A stretch of 64,000 nucleotides of DNA from Ilex aquifolium (lineage: Eukaryota; Streptophyta; Magnoliopsida; Aquifoliales; Aquifoliaceae): assembly GCA_951799425.1 (NCBI GenBank), contig OX637395.1, positions 35,426,323 through 35,490,322 on the forward strand, in the 5' to 3' direction. The stretch's first letter is position 1; the number at the start of each line of letters is the position of its first letter. This document shows positions 48,418-61,900 of the stretch, piece after piece. Under the pieces are notes generated by a model. That model saw nothing but the letters and a program-made list of their open reading frames with translations. It did not search any database and was not told the origin of the DNA. Made by a program: the position numbers and the translations under genes.

Positions 48418-48883
48418 AATTAAACTAGGTTTTATGGGATTCAAACCGACATTGTGCAACTTTGCTCTTGTCTCTTGTTCGATCTATGAATAACCCGTGT
48501 TGGTTAATAGTATAATAATTCTACCACCTTACTAAACTCTAAATTTTCTTTCTCCTTGCCAACCCTAATTAGGTTGGGAAACATTTTCAATTTGTTTAGT
48601 TGATAATGTCTGTAAACCTCTGCTTGGGCCCCGCATTTTTCTTGAATTTAAGATTGGTCCCCATATTGTTCTTGAAATTTTTTGCTTGGGACCCACTTTT
48701 TCTTGGATCTAAGCTTGGGCCCCACTTTTTTTCTTGGATCTAGGCTTGAGCCATACGATGAATTGGACTTGACCAGCCCAGCCCAACACAGCTGAAGGCA
48801 CATCCCCTCTCTTTATCCTCTCAGTTCTGTCTTTCTCCGAAGCTGCCGTAAGATATTCGCCCATTCTCTCTCCATCTCTCTCT

Positions 48884-48890
48884 ATATATA
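48884..48890 (+). promoter_or_regulatory. TATA box of the SnRK2 gene
   Basis: TATATATAGC lies about 490 bp upstream of the SnRK2 ATG and directly upstream of a CT-rich leader, so transcription probably starts near 48915. Motif and position only. Confidence 0.5.
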
Positions 48891-48916
48891 GCTTTAGCCC
48901 ATATGTGATTCTTCAG

Positions 48917-48974
<58 letters not shown>

Positions 48975-48975
48975 A
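48917..48975. repeat. Compound (CT)n(CA)n microsatellite in the SnRK2 leader
   Basis: A run of TC dinucleotides of about 34 bases passes directly into AC dinucleotides of about 25 bases. It sits just downstream of the inferred TATA box, in the presumed 5' UTR. Confidence 0.9.
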
Positions 48976-49373
48976 CTCCTCCTTAGCTGTGCTGCACGTT
49001 CTTTCCTTCAGATCTCCGCATAATAACGACCTTTTTCCATCACAGACCCTTCTCAAATTCTATCTCCACACCTTCTCAATTTCCTCAGACGGAAAAAACC
49101 CGGCAAAAATCGATCATATCTATCTTCCAGACTCAGAATCGTAAAACCCTAATCGCCAATTCACGAAATCCACTGTTGTCCCTTCAAGTTTCAAGCTTGA
49201 TCTGTCTATTTATACTGTCTTTGTTACTCTTGTAGATTTGGTTTTTGGTATTGAAGGGCCTTGAATAATCGATTCTGTGTTTGAGCTTAGAGGTATGAAC
49301 TGAACTGAAGCATAATTGGGTAGAACTTGAAGTTAAAGTTTTGAGGGTTTTTTTTGCATAAACGAGCAGTGAA

Positions 49374-52300
49374 ATGGAGAAGTACGAGCTTGTGAAGGAT
49401 ATTGGATCTGGGAATTTCGGGGTGGCCAGGCTTATGAGGCACAAGGAAACCAAAGAGCTGGTCGCCATGAAGTACATCGAAAGAGGACTCAGGGTTCGCA
49501 TAACTTTTCAATTCTTTGAAACTTCAAATTTTGTTCTAATATATATGCTTAGTCAAGTGTTATATGCACATGATATGTATTATGAATGCGGATATATTTT
49601 CATTTATCAGTTTCAGTTGAACAACTCTGTGTGTATGGATTGGATTCCGTTAATAATTTTCTCTAAATTTGAGCTCAGTCTTAACACAATTTTGGTTACA
49701 GATCGATGAGAATGTGGCGCGGGAGATCATAAATCATAGATCACTTCGGCATCCGAACATTATTCGATTCAAGGAGGCAAGTACCTTCTCCCCATCTATC
49801 TTATATGAATGATTTTGTGTATAAAGCTAAAGAAATGAACTTTAATGTGCTAACTTTGTAGTTTGTTTCTTATCGGTTTATCTTGGGAAACTTTGATTTG
49901 TTAATCTTTAATCTGGGATTTGGATTAACAGGTGCTGGTGACTCCTACCCATCTAGCTATTGTTATGGAGTATGCATCTGGTGGTGAGCTCTTTGAGCGA
50001 ATCTGCAATGCTGGAAGATTCAGCGAAGATGAGGTTTTATAATTTGTTGGGAATTATATAGCCCCTTGTATTGCAGCTTCGATAAAATCTCAAATTTTCA
50101 AATATGGAGACCCTGTATTTTGCTTTCCATACTTTTAGTATTTTGCATTTCAATTGGTTGATTTTTTATCCTTAAAACTTTCAGGCCAGATACTTCTTCC
50201 AGCAGCTTATCTCTGGAGTCCACTACTGTCACCATCTGGTAAAAAATGTTTGACAGTAATACCATTTATTTATTTGTATGTCTCTGTGAGTGTAATTTGT
50301 CTACTTATCAATGCCTGATGTTAAGCCTTTCTGAACGAATAAATGTATGACTTACTGTAAACTAGTGAAATTTATCTCCTTTTATCTTTTCTTTCCTTTT
50401 CTCTTTTTCTTGGAATTGACATATTTCCATTGATTTTCCTGCCATTTAGCAAATATGTCATAGAGATTTGAAACTGGAGAATACCCTTTTGGATGGAAGC
50501 CCTGCTCCAAGGCTGAAAATCTGTGATTTTGGTTACTCAAAGGTATATATTACAAATACAGTGTCGACACCAACTTGTATGATGAGGAATGCCATCTACT
50601 TCGTGTCTTTTGTTCACACTAAATTATGATGAGGAAGGTCATCTACTTAGTTTTTTTTTTTTTCACATACAGTCATCTCTGTTGCACTCAAGACCCAAAT
50701 CGACAGTTGGCACTCCAGCATATATTGCTCCTGAGGTTCTTTCTCGCAGGGAATATGATGGCAAGGTATATCTGTTATTCCTTTTATGTCATCTACATGT
50801 GGCTATCATTGTCCAGCGGAGATATTGTATCATGTGTTCCCTCCTCCCTGTACTTTTGTTTGCCTTTGTCAAAATCCACATGATTTTGCAACTATGGTTA
50901 ATATTGTCCAGAAGATGTGGGCTAAACCCTCATAACAGAGTCATAGTATAATGTGTCAACTGGCATGAGGAGTAACAGCAACACTTGAAAAATGTCCACT
51001 CACATTGTGTGTGTTTGTGTTTGAATATTTTTCACTTTGCAGGTTTTGTTTAATTTTGGTTTGTGTTTGCTCAGATGGCCGATGTATGGTCATGTGGAGT
51101 GACACTTTATGTTATGCTGGTGGGAGCATACCCTTTTGAGGACATGGAAGATCCAAAGAATTTCAGGAAGACAATTCAAGTATGTTTTCGTCTGCATTGG
51201 TCTTTCAAAAAAAAAAAAATTCGGTCGTAAAAGGAATTTCCAATATTATAATGCACATGTTTGTGTTCTTATCTTATAAAGACAAAATGTTTTTGGCTGT
51301 TTCTAATCTTCTATTGTCTCTTTCTTCAGCGAATAATGGCTGTTCAATACAAGATACCCGACTATGTTCACATATCTCCAGATTGTAGACAGCTCCTTTC
51401 TCGCATATTCGTTGCCACTCCAGCAAGGGTATGTATGATTACAAAATTACTGGACTTTGTTTTGAATAACGGAAATCTGCTTCTCTTGTAAAGACATATA
51501 TTACATCAAAATTCTTTTTACTGTATTTGTATCAAACCTTGGTTGTGTTTTCTGAACTAAATTTTTGCCATTACTCATGTTTGAGATATTAGTTTTATAA
51601 GCCTCACAATTTTGCCACCAGTTGCTTTGCTTTGTAGGAGCCATTAGGGCAGTTTATTTGCTTCAGATTCTGCATGGAACCAGTGATAGTATGTATGCAT
51701 AAGTTTCCCTTTAGTTTCCTTTGCGAAGAGTGGCCAAGTTTGCTACTTGTAGCGAGAGTTTCCTACCCTGGCATGAAGTTTATTAATGACATCTTAAAGT
51801 TTTTTGTATGGAGGCAACCATCATGATAGATGTTTTGTTAATGGCTCTCTGCATTCTGGACAACTGAGAATTTCCTACTTCATGCTTAGTTGTGAGTGCA
51901 GGAACTTATCTACTTGATGCCGCCTCAACACACATGCTTTTTTTGTCATAATCATCCTCCTAGATTGCCTTTATGGTTTGTCTATAGCAGTTCAAATGCT
52001 CCCAATGGGTTTTTTTTCTTTGAAACCTGCGCCTTTTGATATTTTTTAAGAAATGTGTTAGGCCTAACTGTTTTTTAGCTGGATTCTTTGCTGTTTTTCT
52101 TTCACAATACAATGATTCTGACTGATAATATTGAAATGCTTAACAAATACCTTATGTCTTGATTCACATATGCATTTATGCAATACTATTCCAGATTGAC
52201 GTGTGTTTATTAAAAGAATTCCGGCAGTTCCTGTTCAAAACCATTCATTCTCGTTTTGCAGAGGATCACCCTTAAAGAGATCAAAAACCACCCATGGTTT

Positions 52301-52591
52301 CTGAAGAACCTGCCAAGGGAATTAACAGAAGCAGCTCAAGCCATCTACTACAGGAAAGAAAACCCGACCTTTTCCCTGCAGAGTGTGGAGGAGATCATGA
52401 AAATTGTGGAAGAGGCCAGGACACCTCCACCTGTTTCCCGTTCTATCGGAGGCTTTGGCTGGGGAGGAGAAGAAGATGAGGGAAAAGAAGAAGATATTGA
52501 GCCCGAGGAGGACGATGACGATGACGAAGACGAGTACGATAAGAGAGTGAAGGAGGTGCATGCAAGTGGGGAATTTCATATCGAGGCCTAA
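49374..52591 (+). CDS. SnRK2 Ser/Thr protein kinase, 9 exons, 356 aa
   Basis: SnRK2 kinases are plant-specific kinases activated by osmotic stress, and some by ABA. Exons: 49374-49493, 49702-49776, 49932-50033, 50185-50238, 50450-50542, 50673-50765, 51075-51179, 51330-51428, 52262-52591. All coding exons are multiples of three. Kinase motifs: glycine loop GSGNFG (residues 11-16), VAMKY with Lys33, HRDLKLEN with Asp123, DFG 143-145, activation loop [16 protein letters not shown] (Ser158 at the position phosphorylated in other SnRK2s). The C-terminus holds EIKNHPWFL, the SnRK2 box, and a Glu/Asp tail followed by [16 protein letters not shown]. That tail fits subclass I (SnRK2.4/2.10-like), not the Asp-rich ABA-box subclass III; the subclass call is inference. 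Intron 2 uses a GC donor (GAG|GCAAGT). The leader contains a compound microsatellite and a two-codon upstream ORF (ATGAACTGA at 49294). Confidence 0.95.
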
Positions 52592-54243
52592 TTCTCTCTC
52601 TCTCTCTGTATTGTTGGTAGATTTAAAATTTATTTGTTTCTATGCCGCCTACTTCATGATGCTTTCATGGTTGTGTAGAAGTCAGTCAGCTGCTCAGGAC
52701 TTTGGGTACAATAAAGTCTGTAAATTTATTGTGTAATTGGTCATGAGATTGTGAATTGCAGTTGTGTGGGTATAGTAGGTGTACTTGATGGTTGTGTACT
52801 TGAAAACAATTGGATTTTTACATGTTTGAGCTCCTGTTGATTTTTTTTTTTTTTTAATGACTAGAAAATACTCAAGATTTCATGGTCTAGTGTTGTCTTA
52901 ATAATATCAAACTTCTTGTTTGGAAAACATTTTATTGTGATTGCAGGCTTTCTGGTATGCATTTTATAGGATAATACAATGGTATCGGGAAAAAAAAATT
53001 CGATTATTGAAAATTGTTCATTGACCGTTGATCTTAATTTGAGTTATTTATTTCTATTATTTTGTTAAGGTATTGAATTAAAAAAGGGGGTACGATGCTA
53101 TTTTTTGATACCGAAGTCTAATCAGCATTTTATAATTTTTTACAATACACGATTCGAACTTGATATGAAATTAATTGATTAGAGTTGATTATTTTTTAAC
53201 ATGAATAACAAATGGGTTGGATTAGTGTCAAACACGAACTAAACGAAATTGACACGATTAACATGCTTAATTAATATTATAGAAATAAAATGTTAATTAT
53301 CTTTTTTATTAAGTATTGATATAATTATTGTACAAAAAAAGACATTTTTTTCATTATTATTATGTTTATTAAGTTAATTTTTAATTTACTGAAAAAATAT
53401 AAACATGGATTTAATTAATTGATAATATAATCTTAGATTTAAATTTTAACATTAAATTCTTTATTCGAGATTTATATAGGTCAACATGAACACGAAAATA
53501 AACAAATTAGTCGACACGACACGAATAATTAAATAAATTGAATTAGAGTTAATTAATGTTCGACTCGAACCCACCATAACACGACACGACTATCCCTGGT
53601 GATGCCAAGTGCGACTTTGATTGTGTGGCACGAGGGTTATCATATTTCAATCTCTTTTTGGGTTTCCTGGCCATACAGGAAGTCGGATGGCTTTCCTCCT
53701 TCCATGTAGTGCCAGTCATCATGCTTCAATAAAGTTTGAAAGCGAGGGGAGCCATTACAACCAAGAATATTGACACACTTGTGGTCTTGACGTAGCAGAA
53801 TGGTATTGGGTGATATATACTAATCCTATATAAAAGAAAAAAGTAAAGTAAGAAAGACAGACTCAGTTCAAATTATATCGTAGCGTTATAGTTATAGGTC
53901 CATTCAATGTCGATGACTCAAAATTGACTTGAGACGTTTTAGATAACTTGGGTGTAACGTGAGAATCCTGGTTTACACGGAATGTAAAACAATATCAAAT
54001 CAAAAGGTACTAAATTATATTAATATCAATCGACATTTTAAATCAAGCAAGCAAAGGAGAGAGAGAGAGAGAAGGATCCGGTAAAAAAGGTAACCACGTG
54101 CTAAACTGAGATGAGAGAGAGAGGCTTGGGTCTCTCACGTGAGCTTAGTAGCAGAACACGATTTAGGGGGTGTGAAATACTCAAAGGCGGATGATTCAAA
54201 TTCATATCTAAATTCATTAAACCATATTCTATAGATTTGGATT

Positions 54244-54449
54244 AAAAATATTTTTTTTAGTTTAACGGTTAGGGGTGTTCAAGCTAACTTACATACATCT
54301 CGACTAATTTCTTTTTCTGTCCACGTCGGAATTAGGATATTCATGAGAAATAAATATCTCATGACTTAGTTTCAAGGAGTTGTAAGATTCGAACTTAGAA
54401 CGTTTGAGTTTACAGCTCGTTTTTATTATCACTTGAGCTATTTTTTATA
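54244..54449 (-). mobile_element. Decayed tRNA-derived SINE
   Basis: Same family as 48138-48417 in the other orientation: on the minus strand CTCATGAATATCCTAATTCC and AGCTTGAACACCCCTAACCG match its body and tail. An imperfect duplication of about 20 bp (TAGATTTGGATTAAAAATAT against TATATTTGGATTTAGAAATA) flanks it. Limits are approximate. Confidence 0.6.
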
Positions 54450-54659
54450 TTTGGATTTAGAAATATCCCCATTAGATCTGATTGCAATCCGCTTCAAATT
54501 TTATTTATTTGGGAATATATAATGCAATCCATGTGAAAATCAAATATAATCCACATGCAAAAGAGCGTTATGTGCGTCACATGTCACCTGCCACTAAGTC
54601 GGTGGAATATCCCCCAACCCAGTCACATGTTTGCGGTCCATTCCACATTGTTTGACTAA

Positions 54660-54855
54660 CGGTTGGGGATGTCTGAGTTAGTTTACACGTATTTCAATTA
54701 ATTTTCTTTTTGATCCGTTCGATTAATCCCTTCTTCTGTCTTGTCAATGGCAAGTCATTCACGTCATGACTAGGGTATTTATGATGAATAAATCTCTCAT
54801 AACTTGACTCCAAAAAGTTGCCAAAATTCAAACTCAAAACGTCTAAATTTATAAC
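54660..54855 (-). mobile_element. Second decayed SINE of the same family
   Basis: The minus strand contains GAGAGATTTATTCATCATAAATACCC, ACATCCCCAACCG and a B-box-like TTTGAGTTTGAATTTTGG, aligning with the SINE at 48138. The target duplication was not resolved. Confidence 0.5.
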
Positions 54856-55261
54856 TTATTTTGACAAATTTACAAATAGTAATTTATTGGAAATATACAA
54901 AATATTTATTTAAAATACACAAAACTTAGCTCTGTCACCTGTATTTTCTCCATAGTAAGACCCAGAGATTGGACTTGCAACTCATTTTAGAGCCATAACA
55001 GAGCCTCTTGTGTGTAGTGTCCTTGAACTGGAGATATGGGGCTGAGTGATTGTTCCTCGAGGCCACAGTGATACATCCCCCTACCATTTTTAGATGTACC
55101 ATTTGCTAATTTTGTTTTTATTAAGTGGTGGTCCCCTTAAATACATTCTGGGCGACATCGAAAATAATACAACTACGATACCAATGGTCAAAACCCAAAA
55201 AACATCAAAAAAGAATACAACTACGATACCAATGGTCAAAACTCAAAAAATAGTTACTTAA

Positions 55262-55380
55262 AGGACCGAAGTTCGACCCGAATGGTTAAAACCCTCTATA
55301 ATAGAGTGATAGGTTGATGGTTCAAATCCTCCTCCCCCTCCTATGTAGTGTAAAAATATCGTTGCCTACAAAAAAATACG
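55262..55380 (+). mobile_element. Short tRNA-derived SINE candidate
   Basis: A-box-like CCCGAATGGTTAAAACC and B-box-like GATGGTTCAAATCCTCC are followed by an A-rich tail (CTACAAAAAAATA). Resembles a decayed tRNA rather than a functional tRNA gene. Confidence 0.45.
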
Positions 55381-55958
55381 GTTACTACTCAAATTCGTTT
55401 GGGTCAAAGTACTACTTGGTCAAAAAAAAAAGATTTTAATGGAGCCTAAAATGTCAATAACCATAATTCAGCCTGTAATATTTAGGGCAACTACAAATGC
55501 GTCGATAATTCAATGCTGTTTTTTTGTGTTGGCTTCTTCACATCATACTCAGCCCCACGAAGAGAAGTTTCTCACTCGCCGCCTAAGGCACACTATGCTC
55601 CACTTCAACAAATGAGAGTTTTCGGTGAAACTGGTAAACCACACGAGCTGGTTAGATGCATGGGACAGAGGGCTCGTAGTACCTGCTAGCACAACTATGC
55701 AGTGGAAGGCAAGGAGCCTATATTGGCCCCAAAAGAGGAATTAGAGTGAAGATGAACAAAAAAGGAAGCAAATATCAAGGCATTGCTCATTCTCTTATAC
55801 ACCATTGTTTCTTTGTTAATTGTTAATGGTACCTTTTTTTTTTTGAACCGTTTGCAGAAAACTTAATAACAAGCAAGGCTACAGCTGCAGAGTCCTTACA
55901 GTGATTGCAGTATTCGTGTTACATTGCTGATTAAGAAAGTTCATCTTCAACATCCGTA

Positions 55959-58900
55959 TCATTTTACCACAGCGGCCGTCTCCATTAGCACTGTACACAA
56001 CTTCCTGGTCTCTGCCAGAACGCATTCCCTATCAAACAGAGCGGATACAACTGCAACACCTTTCAAATTTGGCAGATCTAGTTCCATCACAGACCGCGCA
56101 TTTGAAACACCAATCCCGCCTATGGCAACTACTGGTAACTTGGAAGCCAAACATACAGTTTTCAGCCCTTCCAAACCAATGGTTCGATTGTTAGCTTTTG
56201 TATTGGTTGGGTATACACCGCCACAACCAATGTAGTCAGCACCATCAATCCATGCTTGCTGAGCTTGCTCTGGGGTCTTGCACGATACACCAATGATCTT
56301 TTCAGGCCCAAGAAGAGTGCGGGCCATACGAGCAGGCATGTCAGATTGGCCAACATGCACACCATCAGCATCACAAGCAAGGGCAACATCGACTCTGTCA
56401 TTTATCAACAGAGGTACACCATGGAGACGACAAATTTTGAGACATGCTTTGGCTGCTTCCAGAAAATCCCCCGTTTCAATATCCTTTTCCCTTCATAAGT
56501 AATAGAAAAACAGTCAACACAAATGCACTTCGTGATTAGATATGAAAATGAATGATTTTGCAGAGAATTTCCTACAGGATTTCAAACACTTTTGAGAACT
56601 TGAAAAGCTGTTGGAGACTAAGCACCACATGGTTATAACGAATCAAAATGGAAACAGCTGAAGTATCGGCAGACTAAAATAGTTGGTAAGCTATGCAATT
56701 CTCTTCCAAGAACCTCAACTGAACATGGGGTTGTTGGGCAGGTTGAGAAGTCAGCCTAGGCTCAACCTAAGTTAACACCCAACCTGAGTTCACCCAGAAC
56801 CCATATTCAGCCCGAGTAATGTCCATCTTAAATTCTTCAACTTGGATTGGAATAGGTTTATATAACTCAGGTTGAAATTCAGGTTTGAGGCTCGGGATGG
56901 GCAGTTGGGACCCAACTTCATCAATTGGGTTAGGTCCCAAGAACTCGAGACCCCAACCTAAGTACCTCACAAATTTAATTGGTGTGAGATTTTCTTGTCC
57001 AAACCCAGCCTTACCCAATTATTGAATATAACGGGTTATGCTCGGATTAGGTCTGGATTGACTCGCCCAGATTACAACCATACGTCCTCCCAACATTAAA
57101 AAAAAAAAATCAAAGCCACCCCCCCCCCCCCAGCCAAAAAAGAAAACATCAAACAAAGCAAAAAGCTATGAACCTCAGCTGAACGATGGTAGCACCTCCT
57201 TGTATGGCAGCTTCCACAGCATCAGTGATGGAACGATCCCACCACTTATTCATCCCCGAATCAGTAACAGCATACAAGAAAAGAACACTTGGATCAAATG
57301 CCCATTGCCTAAATGAATACGGGGCAATACTCTTAAGCTTAAAGAGGTGGTCAAAAGGACCTTGAATCCCATTTCCAATAACAATGTCCTTACTGTAATC
57401 CAAGGCAGCCTGGACATAACGTTTGGCAACCTGACAAGATTCAGTGAAAAATGAATTAAGAAATGTAAGATGGACAACCAACATTGAAACTTACGACTAT
57501 CACAAAGCAAAAGTGCGAGAACAGGTCCGTTAATTATTCAATCTTGCAAATACAGGAGAACAGACATGGAAGGCGTGGGCCTGAGGAGTGTGTGAATTTG
57601 CAGCATCACAATCCCTTATAAGAAGTATGGGCTGGGGGTTGTCAGATTTTGTTGAAACCATAGATGTTCATTCCTAGCAAAATTCAACTACAAGAGGCCA
57701 TAGAAAAAGTGGAAAAACATTTAGCAGTTCTATCACAAATCTGATTGCAAGTCCCTGCCCCCCCCCCCAACACACACAAAAAAAAAAAAAAAACAACAAC
57801 ACCCAAACAAAAAAAAAATTCTTTTAATATCCTGGACTACTTCACACCTTGACACTGAGCCATCTCAATCCTCTCTTGGTGCAGTCTAGTTCTGAAATCG
57901 GAAAAACCAAAAGCATCTTATCATGTCGTCCCACTGCAACTATGCTTAGACTGGCACTTCTTGATATTTCATAAACATGTTTCTGTCATTTTGTATTCTC
58001 AGCTTGCGATTCAACCATCTCAGCGTCATCATCCTAGATTACATTCATGTATGAACATAACTCGAGCATGCCGACAAGCTATATGTACCGTAAAGCATGG
58101 GAGCCCTTCCAACAATTTCATGAAATTTATCATTCCTTCTTTCACATAAAATCAAAATGGCTTTGGGGGGAGGGGACCCATAATAAGCAAAGAAAAAAAG
58201 ATGGCTCCTTGGCTCTCATGACAAGAACAAGAGCAATACCAGACCAATCAAGCCCTTCAGATGTAATTCAGTCTGATTTTCTTGAGCCTGCAGCTAGTGA
58301 TTACATCATTATTGCAGCAAACTTGGCTGCAATAATGAGCAAACTATAGACAATTAACTTTTATTTGGGGCACTCCACACATCATTAAACTATCAGGACT
58401 GAGGACCCTAAATGCAAGCATATAATCACCTTAACAGCTGATAGCATTGGAGAACCTTTTGCGAGCTCAGCTGCTATACATGAAGCCAAAGTGCAACCAG
58501 TTCCATGAGTATTTCGAGTTTTTATGCGTGGGAAACGCAGCTCAAAGATATTCTCACCTAAAAGATAAAATTCAGAGAGTTAATTACTATTCGCAATACA
58601 CACACCCCTAAGAACAAAAAGGAAGAAAAATGAATCGGCTCAAGATTTCCAAAGAACATATTGAGTACCATCAAAGAAAACATCAACAGCATCCAATGAA
58701 GCAGGGAGATCACCTCCTTTCAAAAGTACATTTCTGAAACCAAAACAACAAAATGGCTTAGATAAACTTTTTCTCCTTCATCAAAGTCTCCAGACACATA
58801 ACAGTTGAGAGAAAGAGCAAGCCGTCAATGTACAAAGATATAAGCATATCGTAGACAGTTTTAAAACCAACTAAGACAATGAAAGGTTTCATGGAATTTT

Positions 58901-61900
58901 CCTCTTAACTTCCAATTTCAGAGAATATAAATTAAGTTTCAGACAAACATGCTTGACTGCACGACTGCATTCCAATTTTTAAGAATCCTAATGCGCCACA
59001 ATTGCTGAGATGCAGATCTGAAGCCTCAAGTTGTCTACTGTTGTTATTTGTACATGCAACTCGATTTTGTGATAGCCTGATTCATTCTTGTGTGAAGATT
59101 CTTTTTCTGCACAATCCATACAGTTCTAGGTACAATTTCATAAAAAAGGCATCGCTACCGAACGTTATCCTGGAACTTGCTTCCTAAAGTCTTCAGTTCC
59201 TTTTAGCAGTATTTTTAAAAGGCACCAAGCAGGCACCACTTCCACAGCAAAATCTACATTTCTTCCAATGTTTCCCCACATAATTTGTTGTGTGGAATAA
59301 TTAGTCTGGCTATTACATCATCCGAGGATGAGATCTCTTATCATAGATCGGACTATTCCTTCTTCCTAAAATAAGATATTAGCAGTGCCTGACTCATAAG
59401 GAGGCTAACTCGCTGCAAGTTAATAAGTTATTACACTTCCTAGTGATCATGACTCAAGCTTAGGCACCCGCTCGATCCGGTTTAAGAATCAAACCTCACA
59501 AATGGTTCTGCTGGACGGGATTGAACCTCCCTAAATGGAACAAGATTCCCACTTCCCTCTCCAGAATACATAAAAAATGATAAAAGAAATGATAATTTGA
59601 ATGCTGCTATATTTTGAAGCAAACTGCAACATGCTCCTTTAATTAAGACAGGACACTGAAAATCCCATTTTTCTGTTGGTAGATCTTGCTAACCCATACC
59701 CAATCCCCAAAGAACACCCCCAACAATAAAATGTTCACAAAAAAATAGGAAAAGAAAGAGCTAAGCGGGAAAAATGGGCAATGTGGTTGCCATTTCCTAA
59801 AGAAAAATCAGAGGGCTAACTTGTCACATTCAGAGATTCAAAAGGGTAAAAGTGGATTCTCCATAACCTCCAGGAATCTGCATATAATATTTCCAACTTA
59901 TAGCAGATGGATGTGAAACACAAGTTTCAGCAGTTTCATTAGATAAGCATATTCATAACAAGACTAGAGATCCAAGGCATTTCACAAGAACTAACCGTGG
60001 GCCAATGTCATGTATAGACTTCGCAGCAGAACGCATGTCATCAACTGTTTTCAATTGCAAGCCACCGAGTAAAGCAGATGCCTCTGTCAGATTCGGAGTT
60101 ACTATATCAGCCATGGGCAGAAGCTGTTCTCTGCAATTAGGAACAAAAAACACAATCACAACACAGTGTCAACAACGGTAGTCTGGATGAGACGGTGATG
60201 AATTTGATAGAAGCTAAAGAAAGGCATGTGAAAAAGAAAAAAAATTACAAACATGAATGTAAACAAATTTATCTAAGGTATAACAAAGTAAACCAACTGG
60301 GTGCTGTATAAAAAGCTTTTTCAGATAGGCTGCTGGACCAAATGGGCATCAAGCAATGGCTGCTCTCAACCATAGCTCCTGCGAACAATATAGGCTTTGG
60401 ATGTGGCCTCAGAAAGAAGTCCAACAAAGTTCTACTCCTTGACAAAAGAAGATTGCAGGTTTTATCAATCTGATAGGGACTCCTAGATCAATGGAAGCTT
60501 TGATTGGAAGAGAATCAAGTACAAAGGAAGCATCAAGTTGCTCAATATATTCCTTGGAAATACGAAACCGAAAGAAAGCATGGAAGATTTTATTCTACTA
60601 AGTAAAGATTTAGCCAATGATGAACATAAATTAGAACAAGTAGCCATTCCATTCATTGGGGCTACACCGCTACAGATGAAGTTCACTCTTCCCACTGAAA
60701 AAAAATTGATATTACTAACAAGTCAAGCAGCAGAGTACAGTAAAACAAGTGCAGATGACATGGGAAAAGGACGTCCATTTCACCTACTGCCCTCACAACA
60801 ATCCTTGTAAGCAGAATGACCAGAAGTTCCACAAAAAATTTGAGGCCTTGCATTCTTGAGGGCAGAAAGAGCAGTGATGAGGTAACAAGCTCATTGGAAA
60901 ATCCTGGTGACACCCCAATGAAGCAAGACCTAAGAACAATAACCCAACATATGTCCGTCCCAAAAGTTTAAATCCATAGGAGGCTTTACTTGACTGGGGT
61001 GTTGCCGCATTTCATCACAAACTTGAAAAAGTAATGTAACCATTTAGTATCTTCCCGACATATGTCTCAGAAAAATGCAGAGAAGAAATGTTTATGTGTG
61101 GAAAGTCATGGACAATAAATCAGCTACTGAGTTCACATGGGTAAGCAAAATAAATCGATAGAACTAGTGAACAGTAAGAGATGGGAAAATGAATTTAGTT
61201 GACAGTCACATAACAAATACCTAAAAATATCGAGAATGGAAGGACCGGCTAGTACATCTCCACTTGTAGACACCATGACAGGATCAACCACCAAAGCTGC
61301 CTTAAAAAATTGGTTTGGGTCAATCTAAGAGCAACTACTATGATTGCAATCGGAAAAATAGTACTAGTGCTTACCTCGTACTGGGAACTGCTTCAGACTT
61401 TGACAAAGAACCTTCACTATGTTAATTGAAGGAAGCATGCCTGTTTTCACCTAATAATATAATTCCAGCTTAATACCATGATCACTATTCTAATAAAGAT
61501 GTTGAAGAAATAATATTGCAAGAAACCAAAACCTCAAAACGTTTCAGGCTAAAAGAAAAGAAGCAAACAAAAGGATTGAGGAGTTTCAAGTCAGGAAAAT
61601 CAGTTAGTTGCATCAACCTAAAAATTTCATAGTCATACACGACTCAATTTAACAAAGCCTTGTTCCAGATACTTCAGATATGTTAAATGAATCATTTCGC
61701 CACTCTACTCTGTAGCCTGCCATGCACAAAGAATCCTAAAAACTAAGGTCGAGTGCAGCAACCAATCATCATAGCAAATAACTAGGAACAACACAATTTC
61801 TCATATGAGAGCCCCAAAACAATATATTCCACTTTCACAGCAGCTCTATTATAACAGTCTTGATATCAAGCAGGGAAAAAAAGAGTAGTGACATCCCCGC

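Larger units (their letters stand above)
52592..55958. other. Intergenic region between the convergent SnRK2 and TH1 genes
   Basis: Holds the SnRK2 3' UTR (CT run at 52590-52609), AT-rich sequence, CGACACGA-rich MITE remnants (53150-53606), two decayed SINE copies and a duplicated 45-bp segment (about 55161-55250). No further gene was recognised. Confidence 0.5.

Noticed and set aside
48905..49144. 79-codon frame with LSLSLS and HTHTHT upstream of SnRK2
   Set aside because: It is a translation of the microsatellite in the leader; its ATG may even precede the transcription start.
55600..55958. TPP riboswitch in the TH1 3' region
   Set aside because: Plant TPP riboswitches are known in THIC 3' UTRs; no CTGAGA/ACCTGA-type core arrangement was seen here.
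60538..60810. 90-codon plus-strand frame inside a TH1 intron
   Set aside because: No recognised family, lies antisense within an intron and has no promoter or partner exons; probably old repeat sequence.
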